Shown: piece by piece, positions 7,901-16,310 of the stretch
How the letters are laid out: every line of letters starts with the position of its first letter
Numbering within the stretch: position 1 is the first letter of the stretch
From: Erythrobacter sp. YT30
GTDB lineage: Bacteria; Pseudomonadota; Alphaproteobacteria; Sphingomonadales; Sphingomonadaceae
Assembly: GCF_001542875.1 (NCBI RefSeq)
Contig: NZ_LMAF01000002.1
Span: 829,501 to 893,500 of the forward strand
Length of the DNA stretch: 64,000 nt
Reading direction: 5' to 3'
The notes under the pieces: model-generated
What the model saw: only the letters and a program-made list of their open reading frames with translations
Database searches by the model: none
Told to the model about the DNA's origin: nothing
Made by a program: the position numbers and the translations under genes

Positions 7901-10147
7901 TTACTCCCCGCTGCCCGTCAGGCCGAGAGCTTCGAGCATGTACTGCACGTCGGGGTCACGATCGGCGAAATTGCGGTACATCACGTCGTAATCCATCGTG
8001 CCCCCGCGGCTCAGCACGGTCTCACGGTAATGCTGGCCCGCCTCGCGGTTGAGGCCGCCATTGTTGCGGAACCAGTTGCGGCTGTCGTGATCGAGCATCT
8101 GGGTCCACAGATAGCTGTAATACCCTGCCGAATACCCCGCAGGCGATGAGAAGATGTGGTTGAAATAGGTGCTGCGATAACGCGGTGGCACCAGATCAAT
8201 CTCAAGTCCCAGATCGGTCAGAGATTTGCGTTCAAACGCATCGACCGCTTCCGGGTTACCCACCAGCGCGCGGGCCTCATCCGGTGACAGAGCATGCCAT
8301 TTCATATCAAGAAGGGCGGCTTCCATCGTCTCGCCGAAATCGTAGCCCTGGCCAAATTTGCCAGCCGCCTCGATCTTTTCGATCATGTCGGCAGGGATCG
8401 TCTCACCGGTCTCGTAATGCTTGGCGTAATTTTCGAGCACCGATGGCCACACCGCCCACATTTCGTGGACTTGGCTCGGGTACTCGACAAAGTCGCGCGC
8501 CGTCGCGGTGCCAGAAAGGGTTTCGTATTTCTGATCGGCGAACAGGCCGTGTACTGCGTGGCCGAATTCGTGGAAGGCGGTTTCCACCCAGTCAAAGCTC
8601 ACCAGCTGGACTTCACCATCAGGCGCCTTCGGGATGTTGAGCACGTTGTAGATGACGGGTTTATTGCCGGTCATGTAACTCTGATCGACAAAGTTCCCCA
8701 TCCACGCGCCGCCGCGTTTGGAAGGGCGCTGGAACGGATCGAAGTAGAACAGGCCAAGCTCTGATCCGTCCTCTTCAAACACGGTGTAAACCGATACGTC
8801 TGGGTGATAGACGGGCAGATCGGTGCGGCGCTCAAAAGAGAGGCCATAAAGCTCTTTCGCCATGAAAAAGATGCCGTCTTCGAGCACTCTATCGAGCACG
8901 AAGTATTCCATAACGGCGTCCTGATCGAGATCGAATTGTTCGGCCTTGATCTTGTTTGCGTAACGATACCAGTCCCATGGCTCGACAGTGTGGTTCTTGC
9001 CTTCGGCGGCAATCGCCTCGTTCAGAATTCCAGCCTCGCTGCGCTGGGTCGCAGCAAGGGCGGGTACCATCTGCTCCATAAAGCCGAGCGCAGTCGCGGG
9101 CTTTTTCGCCATGCGATCATACATGGTGTAGCTCGCCCAGTCAGGCTCACCGAACAGCGCCGCCTTTTCGGCGCGAAGCAGTGCGATCTGGGCAATCAGA
9201 TCGCGTGTGTCGATATCGGTGCGGCCATCGGCGCGGTTGTAGCTTAGCTTGAACAGCTTCTTACGCGTCTCGCGGTTTTCAAGGCTGGGCAGCAAAGGTT
9301 GCTGCGTCGTGTTCTGAAGCGCGATGGCGAACTTGCCGGGCTGACCCAATTCTTCGGCAAAAGTGGCAGCGGCCTGAATGTCGCTCTCGGACATGCCGGC
9401 GAGTTCTTCGGCCGTGTCGATGATCAGCGGTTGTTCCGACATCGCATTGCGCGCCATCTGGCCAAACTCGGTCGTCAGCGTTGAAAGCTGAGTGTTGATG
9501 TCCTTCACGGCCTCGCGCTGTGCTGCAGTAAGAAGCGCGCCGGCATGGACCATGTTGTCGTAAGTGCGTTCAAGCAGCTTGGTGTCTTCGACATCCAGGC
9601 TAAGCGCGGTGCGATTGTCGTACACTGCCTTGACCCGCTCAAAGAGGGCTGGGTTGAGCGTGATGCTGTCGTAATGCGCGGTAAGTTTGGGGCTGATTTC
9701 CTTGTTTATGGCATCAAGGCCCGGTGTAGTATTGGTGCCAGTGAGCTGGAAGAACACCGAGCCGACCCGGCCCAGCACCTTGCCCGATTTTTCAAGCGCG
9801 ACAATGGTGTTGTCGAATGTGGGCGCGTCTGAGTTTGCGATGATTGCGTCGACTTCGGCTTTCTGGATTGCCATGCCTTGCTCGAATGCGGGCAGGTAAT
9901 CGTCTTCGCTGATCTGCGTGAAATCGGGCGCGTGGAATGGCAACGCGCTGTCAGAGGCAAAATAACCGGTGGCTTCTGGAATGGCGGGCACGGCTTCCTC
10001 TGTGGCTGTGGCAACGGATCGCTGATTGGCCGCGCTGTCGGAATAGGCGGCTGAGCAACCGGAGAGCAGCGCGACTGCTGATACGGAAGCTGCGAATGTT
10101 GCGAAGGGGCGGGAAAGGGGGCGACCTAGTGTTTTTGCGTAGTTCAT
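7901..10147 (-). CDS. dcp: Exported M3-family peptidyl-dipeptidase (Dcp-like lipoprotein)
   Basis: Predicted zinc metallopeptidase of 748 residues that removes dipeptides from peptide C-termini. The HEFGH zinc motif is at residues 526-530, with the downstream glutamate in the M3 pattern. The N-terminus is a lipoprotein signal peptide ending LLSGCSAAYSD, so the enzyme is probably anchored in the periplasm, unlike cytoplasmic oligopeptidase A. The length fits the Dcp family with an added signal region. It is upstream of, and likely co-transcribed with, the NTF2-like gene. A 130-bp gap without further genes separates it from the lipoyl-domain operon. Confidence 0.9.
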   Translation of the reverse strand: MNYAKTLGRPLSRPFATFAASVSAVALLSGCSAAYSDSAANQRSVATATEEAVPAIPEATGYFASDSALPFHAPDFTQISEDDYLPAFEQGMAIQKAEVDAIIANSDAPTFDNTIVALEKSGKVLGRVGSVFFQLTGTNTTPGLDAINKEISPKLTAHYDSITLNPALFERVKAVYDNRTALSLDVEDTKLLERTYDNMVHAGALLTAAQREAVKDINTQLSTLTTEFGQMARNAMSEQPLIIDTAEELAGMSESDIQAAATFAEELGQPGKFAIALQNTTQQPLLPSLENRETRKKLFKLSYNRADGRTDIDTRDLIAQIALLRAEKAALFGEPDWASYTMYDRMAKKPATALGFMEQMVPALAATQRSEAGILNEAIAAEGKNHTVEPWDWYRYANKIKAEQFDLDQDAVMEYFVLDRVLEDGIFFMAKELYGLSFERRTDLPVYHPDVSVYTVFEEDGSELGLFYFDPFQRPSKRGGAWMGNFVDQSYMTGNKPVIYNVLNIPKAPDGEVQLVSFDWVETAFHEFGHAVHGLFADQKYETLSGTATARDFVEYPSQVHEMWAVWPSVLENYAKHYETGETIPADMIEKIEAAGKFGQGYDFGETMEAALLDMKWHALSPDEARALVGNPEAVDAFERKSLTDLGLEIDLVPPRYRSTYFNHIFSSPAGYSAGYYSYLWTQMLDHDSRNWFRNNGGLNREAGQHYRETVLSRGGTMDYDVMYRNFADRDPDVQYMLEALGLTGSGE

Positions 10148-10277
10148 GGCGCCGTTCTGCCGATTTTGGCAGTCAAATCAATAGGCCGCGCCGCCACGTG
10201 ATCGAATGTTACAACAGCACCCGGATCTGTGCATTTTTCCTAATCCGTTTGGCTCAATCGGCTTGCACCGCGCGCGC

Positions 10278-10508
10278 CTACTCAATCGTCCCGATTAGAT
10301 CGCCCACTTTATAGACCGCGCCTTCCTCGCCAGTAGGCCGTATGGTGCCAGAGGCCTGCGCCTCAATTTCGGTTGTCGATTTATCAGTCTCGACAGTGTA
10401 AATGATTTCGCCCTTCTCGACCTGTTCGCCATCGCCGAACATCCATTCGGTCAATGTCATTTCGGTGGCGGACATGCCGAGTTTTGGGATGCGGATTTCT
10501 TCTGCCAT
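10278..10508 (-). CDS. Free-standing lipoyl-domain protein
   Basis: A 76-residue protein consisting only of a biotinyl/lipoyl attachment domain. The modification site is K43 in the ETDKS motif, which is typical of lipoylation rather than the EAMKM of biotin carriers. In ordinary 2-oxoacid dehydrogenases this domain is the N-terminal part of E2, but no acyltransferase core follows. The ATG directly abuts the TAA of the E1-beta gene, so translation is probably coupled. It is the last gene of a four-gene leftward operon and probably carries the acyl or aldehyde group made by the E1 proteins (inference). Confidence 0.9.
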   Translation of the reverse strand: MAEEIRIPKLGMSATEMTLTEWMFGDGEQVEKGEIIYTVETDKSTTEIEAQASGTIRPTGEEGAVYKVGDLIGTIE

Positions 10509-11495
10509 TTACGCTTTACCTACCGACGCTTTGATCTGTTCGACAATCTCGCTTTTGTTCGGAATCCATGCCTGTTCGAGGTGCGTTGCGAACGGAACAG
10601 CGGCGAAAGTGCCACCGATCCGGCGCACTGGGCCTTTGAGGCTATCCCAGCATTTCTCCTGGATGTTGGCAGCAATCTCTGCACCTGTGCCGAACGGGCG
10701 GACGGCTTCGTGCAAGGTGAGCGCGCGGCCTGTCTTGCGAACTGAGGCGAGCACGGTTTCCTCATCGTAGGGCGCGATGGTGCGAAGATCGATCACTTCG
10801 ACGCTGATGCCCTCTTCCTCGAGTTCGCCAGCAACTTCGAGCGCATCAAGTACTGTGCGGCCATAGGTGATGAGCGAGATATCACTGCCTTCCTTAGGCA
10901 CCGATGCCTTGCCAAGCGGCACTCGATAGCCGGGACCAGGATCTTCAGATTTCAGGCCGTAGCAAAGGATGTTCTCGATAAAGACAACCGGGTCGTTGGC
11001 ATCGATTGCGCTGCGCATAAGACCGCGCGCATCGGCGGCGTTTGACGGGGTGACGACGTGCATTCCGGCGACATGGGCAAACCATGCCTCCAGCATGTCA
11101 GAGTGCTGCCCGCCAAATCCGACGCCCACTCCGGTTGTTGTGCGGATGACGATGGGACATGGCGTCTGACCGCCCGACATATAGCGCAATTTGGCTGCAT
11201 GGTTGACGATCTGATCCATGCACACGCCGACAAAATTCATCAGCATTATCTCTGCAATCGGGCGCTGCCCCGCAAGCGCTGCGCCTACAGCCGCGCCGAT
11301 AATCGCGGTTTCCGAAATTGGCGTCGCGCGGATGCGATGTTCGCCGTATTTTTCGGTGAGGCCGGATGTGACTTTGAACACACCCCCGCCCTGCTTGGCT
11401 GAGACGTCTTCGCCCAGGCAAAAGACGCCGTCATCTTCGGCCATGGCTTCATCGATGGCCTTGTTGAGGGCCTCTGTCATGGTGATTTCAGCCAT
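10509..11495 (-). CDS. 2-oxoacid/acetoin dehydrogenase E1 component, beta subunit
   Basis: Protein of 328 residues matching the transketolase-like pyrimidine-binding domain plus C-terminal domain of E1-beta subunits (PdhB, AcoB, BkdA2 family). Typical stretches are FCLGEDV near residue 26, GAAVGAALAGQRPIAEIM near 70, and a C-terminal TLHEAVRPFGTGAEIAA. It would pair with the E1-alpha product to form a thiamine diphosphate-dependent decarboxylase or C-C cleaving enzyme. The start overlaps the E1-alpha stop by one base. Acetoin-type or branched-chain-type substrates are both possible. Confidence 0.9.
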   Translation of the reverse strand: MAEITMTEALNKAIDEAMAEDDGVFCLGEDVSAKQGGGVFKVTSGLTEKYGEHRIRATPISETAIIGAAVGAALAGQRPIAEIMLMNFVGVCMDQIVNHAAKLRYMSGGQTPCPIVIRTTTGVGVGFGGQHSDMLEAWFAHVAGMHVVTPSNAADARGLMRSAIDANDPVVFIENILCYGLKSEDPGPGYRVPLGKASVPKEGSDISLITYGRTVLDALEVAGELEEEGISVEVIDLRTIAPYDEETVLASVRKTGRALTLHEAVRPFGTGAEIAANIQEKCWDSLKGPVRRIGGTFAAVPFATHLEQAWIPNKSEIVEQIKASVGKA

Positions 11496-12463
11496 CAGTT
11501 CACCTCCTCAAGCACGTCTTTGTAGATTTCGTCGGTATCGGGCAGCGGTGCATCCAATGCGTGCTGAACCGCCGCATCAATCTGAGCGTCAATTTCGGCG
11601 ACGATCTTGTCGAGCTCTTCCTCGGTGAACTGCCGTTCAAGCATGACCTTGCGGAGCTTGGGAAGCGGGTCCTCTGCCTTCATCTCTTCGATGTGCTCGG
11701 GCGGCATGTAAGAGAAATCAGCGCCGAAGAAGTGGCCCATCATCCGATAACACATGGCCTCGACCAGAACCGGCCCCTTGCCTGATCGTGCATGCTCGAC
11801 AGCCTCTTCCATCGCTGGATAAATCTGGTTCACATCATTGCCGTCGACCGTAACGCCCTTCATTCCATAGGATGCAGCGCGTGATCCGATGTTAGGGCTG
11901 TCGGTGTGATCGGCATAGGCGGTATGTTCGCCATAACGGTTGTTCTGGCACAGGAAAACAACGGGAAGCTTATAGAGCTGCGCCATATTCATCGCTTCAT
12001 GAAAGCCGCCAATATTGGCCGCGCCATCGCCAAAGCTGACGAGCGTAACGCGCCCATCGCCGTTGTTCTGGCTCGCCATGGCAAGTCCGTTTGCGATGGG
12101 AAGGCCTGATCCGACAACACCCGTAGTCACCATGATCCCGGTATCAGGATCGGTGATGTGCATGGTGCCGCCTTTCCCTTTGCAAGTGCCGGTGGCTTTG
12201 CCGAGGCATTCGCCCCACCACTTTTCCATCGGAATGCCCTTCGCGGTCTGTTCACCCTGCCCGCGATAGGTGCACACGACGTAATCCTCATCGTCCAATG
12301 CCGCCATCGCAGCGCCGGACACAAGCTCCTGCCCGCGCACGCAGTAATACATGACGGCCACCTTGCCCTGCATCAGCAGTTCACGGAATTTCTCATCCGT
12401 GCGGTTCACCTTCATCGTGCGCGTGTAGATGTCGAGCAGCTTGTCGCGATCTATTTCAGCCAT
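11495..12463 (-). CDS. 2-oxoacid/acetoin dehydrogenase E1 component, alpha subunit
   Basis: Thiamine diphosphate-dependent E1-alpha of 322 residues. The cofactor motif begins GDG at residues 145-147 and ends NN at 174-175, as in PdhA, AcoA and BkdA1. The phosphorylation-loop region is short, as in AcoA-type proteins. The ATG at 12463 is preceded by AGGAAGG and avoids overlap with the upstream SDR gene, so it is preferred over an ATG 21 codons earlier. The order SDR, E1-alpha, E1-beta, lipoyl domain with no E2 or E3 gene makes this an incomplete complex by textbook standards. Confidence 0.9.
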   Translation of the reverse strand: MAEIDRDKLLDIYTRTMKVNRTDEKFRELLMQGKVAVMYYCVRGQELVSGAAMAALDDEDYVVCTYRGQGEQTAKGIPMEKWWGECLGKATGTCKGKGGTMHITDPDTGIMVTTGVVGSGLPIANGLAMASQNNGDGRVTLVSFGDGAANIGGFHEAMNMAQLYKLPVVFLCQNNRYGEHTAYADHTDSPNIGSRAASYGMKGVTVDGNDVNQIYPAMEEAVEHARSGKGPVLVEAMCYRMMGHFFGADFSYMPPEHIEEMKAEDPLPKLRKVMLERQFTEEELDKIVAEIDAQIDAAVQHALDAPLPDTDEIYKDVLEEVN

Positions 12464-12494
12464 GTGTTTAGGGCCTTCCTTTGGGGATATTTGC

Positions 12495-13259
12495 TTAGAA
12501 CTGGACGCGTTGGGTAAACCCGCCATCGATCACGATGTTCGATCCGGTCATGTACGGAACAGCGGGGCTCGCGACGAAAACGATAGCCTTGGCGACCTCT
12601 GTATCATTGCCGAACCGGCCCATCGGCATTTTCGCAAGCGTGCCTTCGTAGAGTTCTGGCATCATGCCTTTGATCGCTTCCCAATTGCCGCCGGGATATT
12701 CAATCGCTCCGGGCGAGACGCAATTGACGCGAATGCCTTGCGGGGCGAGCGCTTGGCTCAGTTGTGAACCATAGGTGATCAGCGCTGCCTTCAAGGCGTT
12801 GAACGCTTGCGGCGCAATGAAGGTCTCAAGCGCTGCCGTAGAGCTCATGAAAACAATTGAGCCACTGTCCGAATTGGCAAGATGCGGAGTAAGGGCTTCG
12901 ACCCCGTTCACCGCGCCCATAATGTCCATATCGAGGCCGTTCTGCCAATCACCCGTGCCGCCCGTGCCTGAACTTGACGCAGTGTGGATGAAGATATCGC
13001 ATCCGCCCAGCTCTCCAGCGGCTTTTTCGAGCCAAGCCTTATAGGCATCGCCGCCATCATTCATGTCGAACACCTCGGCAAAGACCTTGCCTGGTCCTGC
13101 TGCATCAATCTCGGCCTTGGCAGCTTCGATTTTATCGTCCTTGCGGCTGAAGAATGCGACATCCGCGCCGCCTTCGGCAAACAATTTGAGCGATGCGAGG
13201 CCAAGCCCATGCGCACCGCCATTCATAATGACTTTCTTGCCTGTAAGTCCGAGATCCAT
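12495..13259 (-). CDS. Short-chain dehydrogenase/reductase
   Basis: SDR-family oxidoreductase of 254 residues. The dinucleotide motif is GGAHGLG near residues 13-19. The catalytic region is atypical: the usual Tyr-x-x-x-Lys position reads FNALKAAL, so the tyrosine appears to be replaced by phenylalanine, while the serine region (VFMSSTAAL) is present. This may mean altered catalysis. The ATG at 13259 has GGGAGAG upstream. It is the first gene of the E1/lipoyl operon, 31 bp before E1-alpha, and could act on the substrate or product of that complex. Confidence 0.85.
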   Translation of the reverse strand: MDLGLTGKKVIMNGGAHGLGLASLKLFAEGGADVAFFSRKDDKIEAAKAEIDAAGPGKVFAEVFDMNDGGDAYKAWLEKAAGELGGCDIFIHTASSSGTGGTGDWQNGLDMDIMGAVNGVEALTPHLANSDSGSIVFMSSTAALETFIAPQAFNALKAALITYGSQLSQALAPQGIRVNCVSPGAIEYPGGNWEAIKGMMPELYEGTLAKMPMGRFGNDTEVAKAIVFVASPAVPYMTGSNIVIDGGFTQRVQF

Positions 13260-13370
13260 TGTTCGCTCTCCCAGCGGTTTGAATTGCTGGGCAAAGGGAT
13301 AGCGGAGCGCAGGGGCCAAGCGCACTCGTCAAAAGTGGGGGTGGTAGTGGTGAATGAGTCTTTTCATTCC

Positions 13371-13515
13371 GCAGCCCATCCGGGCTGCAATATCCTCGCT
13401 CATGCGATCAAAGATCGCGTCGCTGCGGGCGCGCGGTCGCGCTTTGACTGCCGTGACCAAGAACCAATCGGCGGCGCAGCCGCCGCAAGTCCGACCGGCC
13501 GCCCACAGCGACGCG
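13371..13515. repeat. Intergenic repeat, degenerate facing pair (locus D)
   Basis: A hairpin with arms GCAGCCC and GGGCTGC at 13371-13388 is followed by TCCTCGCT and a degenerate core at 13421-13446. A second core on the minus strand lies at 13482-13512. The arrangement matches locus A but is more diverged, and the minus-strand hairpin, expected near 13545-13560, is only partly recognisable. The 329-bp gap from the SDR gene to the tRNA contains nothing else I can support. Confidence 0.55.
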
Positions 13516-13588
13516 CCGGAACGGCGTGTGAGCGAGAAAAGCCAAAGGAGCGGATGCGACTGCCGGCGCTTGAGGTCGAACAAGAAAA

Positions 13589-13663
13589 TGGTGCCACGAG
13601 AGAGAATTGAACTCTCGGCCTCGTCATTACCAATGACGCGCTCTACCACTGAGCTACCGCGGC
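13589..13663 (-). tRNA. tRNA-Thr (anticodon GGT)
   Basis: A complete cloverleaf is readable on the minus strand. The seven-base acceptor stem is GCCGCGG paired with TCGTGGC using two G-U pairs. There is a normal D arm, an anticodon stem CGTCA/TGACG with the loop TTGGTAA giving anticodon GGT, and a T arm GAGAG-TTCAATT-CTCTC. The discriminator base is A and the CCA end is encoded at 13589-13591. It reads ACC (and ACU by wobble) threonine codons. Confidence 0.95.
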
Positions 13664-13682
13664 ACTCTGTCCAAGGAGCGCG

Positions 13683-13711
13683 CCTATCCATGGGCGCGTG
13701 CAGCTTGTCAA
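13683..13711 (-). promoter_or_regulatory. Sigma-70-like promoter of tRNA-Thr
   Basis: On the minus strand TTGACA (13706-13711) is followed after exactly 17 bases by GATAGG (13683-13688). Transcription would start near 13676, about 13 bases before the mature tRNA 5' end, a usual distance for a short processed leader. Confidence 0.55.
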
Positions 13712-13754
13712 GCCATGCTTGAAGTCATGAGCCACTAGGGGCAAGGCGTTTCGT

Positions 13755-13904
13755 ATGAGTGAAGATGACGGCAACAAAATGTCCCGAGAGGAGCGGCTCG
13801 CAGCAAAACTGCGCGAGAACCTGCGCCGCAGGAAAGCACAAGGACGAGAAATGAAGAGCGAATCGGGCGAGAACGGGGTTTCCAAAGAGGACAGCGAAAG
13901 CTAG
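13755..13904 (+). CDS. Small charged protein of 49 residues
   Basis: Open frame of 49 codons with strong alphaproteobacterial codon bias. It is very rich in charged residues, with an arginine-rich centre (LAAKLRENLRRRKAQG) likely to form an amphipathic helix and an acidic/serine tail. It has no cysteine, aromatic residue or membrane segment. I recall short sphingomonad proteins with a similar LREN/DLRRRKAQ core beside housekeeping genes, but cannot verify homology here. It lies between the divergent tRNA-Thr gene and the hairpin element before gpmA. The function is unknown; RNA or nucleoid binding is only a guess. Confidence 0.6.
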   Translation: MSEDDGNKMSREERLAAKLRENLRRRKAQGREMKSESGENGVSKEDSES

Positions 13905-13923
13905 GTCGCCTTTTGTTTAGGGG

Positions 13924-14009
13924 CCGAGCCTCCCACGTCCTCCACCCTTCCGCCCGGAGCCTACCGGGAGACAACCCGGGCGGAAGGGTGGAGGGCATGG
14001 GAGGCTCGG
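13924..14009 (+). repeat. 86-nt hairpin element upstream of gpmA
   Basis: Arms of 34 bases (13924-13957 and 13976-14009) match at 32 positions around an 18-base loop that contains GGGAGACAACCC. The same 12-base word recurs at 14016-14027 as the ribosome-binding region of gpmA. A related hairpin lies at 24049-24137. No T-run follows, so it is not a standard terminator. It may be a mobile palindromic repeat or a regulatory leader. Confidence 0.7.
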
Positions 14010-14027
14010 TAACTTGGGAGACAACCC

Positions 14028-14714
14028 ATTCCAAAACTTATTCTTGTCCGCCACGGCCAAAGCCAGTGGAACCTTGAAAACCGTTTCACCGGATGGTGGG
14101 ATGTAGATCTCACAGAGAAAGGCGTATCAGAGGCCAAGGAAGCGGGACAGCTGATGAAGGAAAAGGGCGTACTGCCAACGACCTGCTTCACCAGTTTCCA
14201 GACCCGCGCGATCAAGACGCTCAACCTTGCCCTCGAAGAGATGGACCGACTATGGCTGCCCGTGACGAAAGACTGGCGACTGAATGAGCGGCACTATGGC
14301 GGCTTAACCGGGCTCAACAAACAGGAAATGCGCGATAAGCACGGCGATGAGCAGGTGCATATCTGGCGACGCAGTTTCGACACGCCGCCGCCTCCAATGG
14401 AGCCGGGCTGTGAATTCGATCCGGGTGCTGATCCACGCTATGATGGGATTGATGTGCCCTATACCGAAAGTCTGAAACTTACGATTGAACGTGTGCTTCC
14501 CTATTGGAAAAGCGATATTCTGCCGGTTCTCGCAAGCGGAGAGACGGTCATCATCTCTGCACACGGCAATTCGCTGCGAGCGCTTGTCAAACACCTCTCA
14601 AACATATCCGATGACGAAATCACCGGGCTTGAGATTCCCACCGGGCAGCCAATCGTTTATGACTTCGATGAAAACATGGTGCCGGGTGAACGGTATTATC
14701 TGAAAGACAGCTGA
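14028..14714 (+). CDS. gpmA: 2,3-bisphosphoglycerate-dependent phosphoglycerate mutase, apparent ATT start
   Basis: Glycolytic enzyme interconverting 3- and 2-phosphoglycerate, 228 residues, the normal family length. The catalytic motif [10 protein letters not shown] lies at residues 6-15, with the second histidine in [10 protein letters not shown]. In-frame upstream codons run TAA, CTT, GGG, AGA, CAA, CCC, ATT, CCA, so no ATG, GTG or TTG is available before the catalytic histidine; the first in-frame ATG is codon 43. ATT at 14028 has GGGAGA six bases upstream and matches the usual Met-Pro-Lys-Leu start. Either a rare ATT start or an ATG-to-ATT error or mutation explains this. The purE gene follows after 13 bp. 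Confidence 0.88.
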   Translation: MPKLILVRHGQSQWNLENRFTGWWDVDLTEKGVSEAKEAGQLMKEKGVLPTTCFTSFQTRAIKTLNLALEEMDRLWLPVTKDWRLNERHYGGLTGLNKQEMRDKHGDEQVHIWRRSFDTPPPPMEPGCEFDPGADPRYDGIDVPYTESLKLTIERVLPYWKSDILPVLASGETVIISAHGNSLRALVKHLSNISDDEITGLEIPTGQPIVYDFDENMVPGERYYLKDS

Positions 14715-14727
14715 GGGTGCAGGTTTG

Positions 14728-15231
14728 ATGGCGGACGAAACAGCCGCAGAGGGGGGCGCAGAAGTCGCTGTGGTGATGGGCAGTCAGTCCGACTGGCCCA
14801 CCATGAAACTCGCAGCTGAGATACTCGATGAACTGGGCGTGTCATACGAGGCGCGCATTGTCTCTGCCCACCGCACACCAGACCGGATGAATGCATTTGC
14901 AAAAGGTGCGGCTGATGCCGGCTTTCATGTCATCATCGCAGGCGCAGGGGGTGCTGCTCACCTACCAGGCATGATCGCATCCATGACGCATTTGCCAGTG
15001 CTCGGCGTGCCGATCCAGTCAAAGGCACTCTCAGGTATGGATAGCCTGCTTTCGATCGCGCAAATGCCGGGAGGCGTTCCGGTTGGCACTCTCGCCATCG
15101 GTGAAGCCGGCGCAAAGAATGCCGGTTTGATGGCGGCATCGATCCTTGCCCTAAATGACAAGGCGCTCTCTGTGCGCCTAAAAGCATGGCGACAGGCGCG
15201 TAGCGATGCCGTGGCGGAGGTACCCCAATGA
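14728..15231 (+). CDS. purE: N5-carboxyaminoimidazole ribonucleotide mutase (class I PurE)
   Basis: Purine biosynthesis enzyme of 167 residues that converts N5-CAIR to CAIR. The nucleotide-binding [10 protein letters not shown] motif is near residue 18, followed by SAHRTPDRM and the GGAAHLPGM loop, all diagnostic of PurE. A TTG codon precedes the ATG, but the ATG is more likely the start. The stop overlaps the purK start by four bases (ATGA), so the two partner enzymes are translationally coupled. Confidence 0.95.
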   Translation: MADETAAEGGAEVAVVMGSQSDWPTMKLAAEILDELGVSYEARIVSAHRTPDRMNAFAKGAADAGFHVIIAGAGGAAHLPGMIASMTHLPVLGVPIQSKALSGMDSLLSIAQMPGGVPVGTLAIGEAGAKNAGLMAASILALNDKALSVRLKAWRQARSDAVAEVPQ

Positions 15232-16301
15232 CAGCTCCTCTCGCCCCCGGATCGACAATCGGCATACTCGGTGGAGGCCAGCTTGGCCGGATGCTGGCCA
15301 TGGCGGCGGTGCAATTGGGATACCGCGTCATTGGGTACGCGCCCGAAGGTGACAATGTCGCGGCTGATGTTTGCCAGGACTTCTTCGAAAATGGCTGGGG
15401 TGACAAAGCTGCCCTCGCAGCGTTCGCTTCCAAATGCGATGTGGTGACGTGGGAATTTGAAAATGTTCCTCTCTCAGCAGTCGCCGCCATCCCAGATCGC
15501 CTTCTCGCGCCAAACCCAAAAGCGCTTGAGACGGCGCAGGATCGTTTGGCGGAGAAGGCCTTTGTCGAACAATTGGGAGCAACTGCAGCGCCGCACGCAC
15601 GCGTTGAAAGCGAAGAGGATTTTCGCCGCGCACTTGAAGAAGTCGGCACGCCCGGCATCCTCAAAACCGCGCGCGATGGCTATGATGGAAAAGGCCAATG
15701 GAAAGTCGGCTCTGCGCAAGATGCAAAAGGTGTGCGCTTTCCTGGCCGCCGTTGCGTCTTTGAAGGATATGTGGAGTTTGAAACCGAGTTTTCGGTGATC
15801 CTCGTGCGCGGCCATGACGGCACGATCCGTTTCTGGGATTCGACCTCAAATACTCACGATGACGGGATGCTCGCTTCTTCCATTTTGCCTGCCGGGGATC
15901 TTGTCGACAGCCAAGTCGATGAGGCTCGCCAGATCGCGACAAAGACTGCCAACGCCTTGCAGTATGTGGGCGTGTTGTGCCTTGAATTCTTCGCGACCGG
16001 CCAAGGGCCGATCTTCAATGAGATGGCGCCGCGTGTGCACAATTCAGGTCACTGGACCATTGAAGGCGCGGCAACCAGCCAGTTCGAAAACCATATCCGC
16101 GCGATTGCAGGCCTGCCGCTCGGCGGAACCGATACGCGCTTTGCCAGCATCGATATGCGCAATATCGTTGGGGAGGACGCCCTGACAGCGCACCAGATCC
16201 TTGCCGAAGATGGCGAACCGCACCTGCATTTGTATGGCAAAAAGGAAGCGCGTGATGGCCGCAAAATGGGTCATGTCACTCGCGTGAGCCACAAGGCGTG
16301 A
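15228..16301 (+). CDS. purK: N5-carboxyaminoimidazole ribonucleotide synthase (PurK)
   Basis: ATP-grasp enzyme of 357 residues that carboxylates AIR to N5-CAIR for PurE. The N-terminal [13 protein letters not shown] motif, the ATP-grasp region with [15 protein letters not shown], and the C-terminal [14 protein letters not shown] motif are all present. It overlaps purE by four bases, and folA follows after nine. Confidence 0.95.
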   Translation: MTAPLAPGSTIGILGGGQLGRMLAMAAVQLGYRVIGYAPEGDNVAADVCQDFFENGWGDKAALAAFASKCDVVTWEFENVPLSAVAAIPDRLLAPNPKALETAQDRLAEKAFVEQLGATAAPHARVESEEDFRRALEEVGTPGILKTARDGYDGKGQWKVGSAQDAKGVRFPGRRCVFEGYVEFETEFSVILVRGHDGTIRFWDSTSNTHDDGMLASSILPAGDLVDSQVDEARQIATKTANALQYVGVLCLEFFATGQGPIFNEMAPRVHNSGHWTIEGAATSQFENHIRAIAGLPLGGTDTRFASIDMRNIVGEDALTAHQILAEDGEPHLHLYGKKEARDGRKMGHVTRVSHKA

Positions 16302-16310
16302 TGCACCCCA

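Noticed and set aside
10278..10508. Reading the 76-residue protein as a biotin carrier
   Set aside because: The modification motif is ETDKS, typical of lipoyl domains, and the neighbours are E1 subunits rather than carboxylases.
13329..13722. Frames of about 120 codons on both strands across the tRNA-Thr region
   Set aside because: They cross the tRNA gene and the degenerate repeat, a common false call at tRNA loci.
14154..14714. Internal ATG at 14154 as the start of gpmA
   Set aside because: It would remove the catalytic RHG motif and the first 42 residues, which match the family well.
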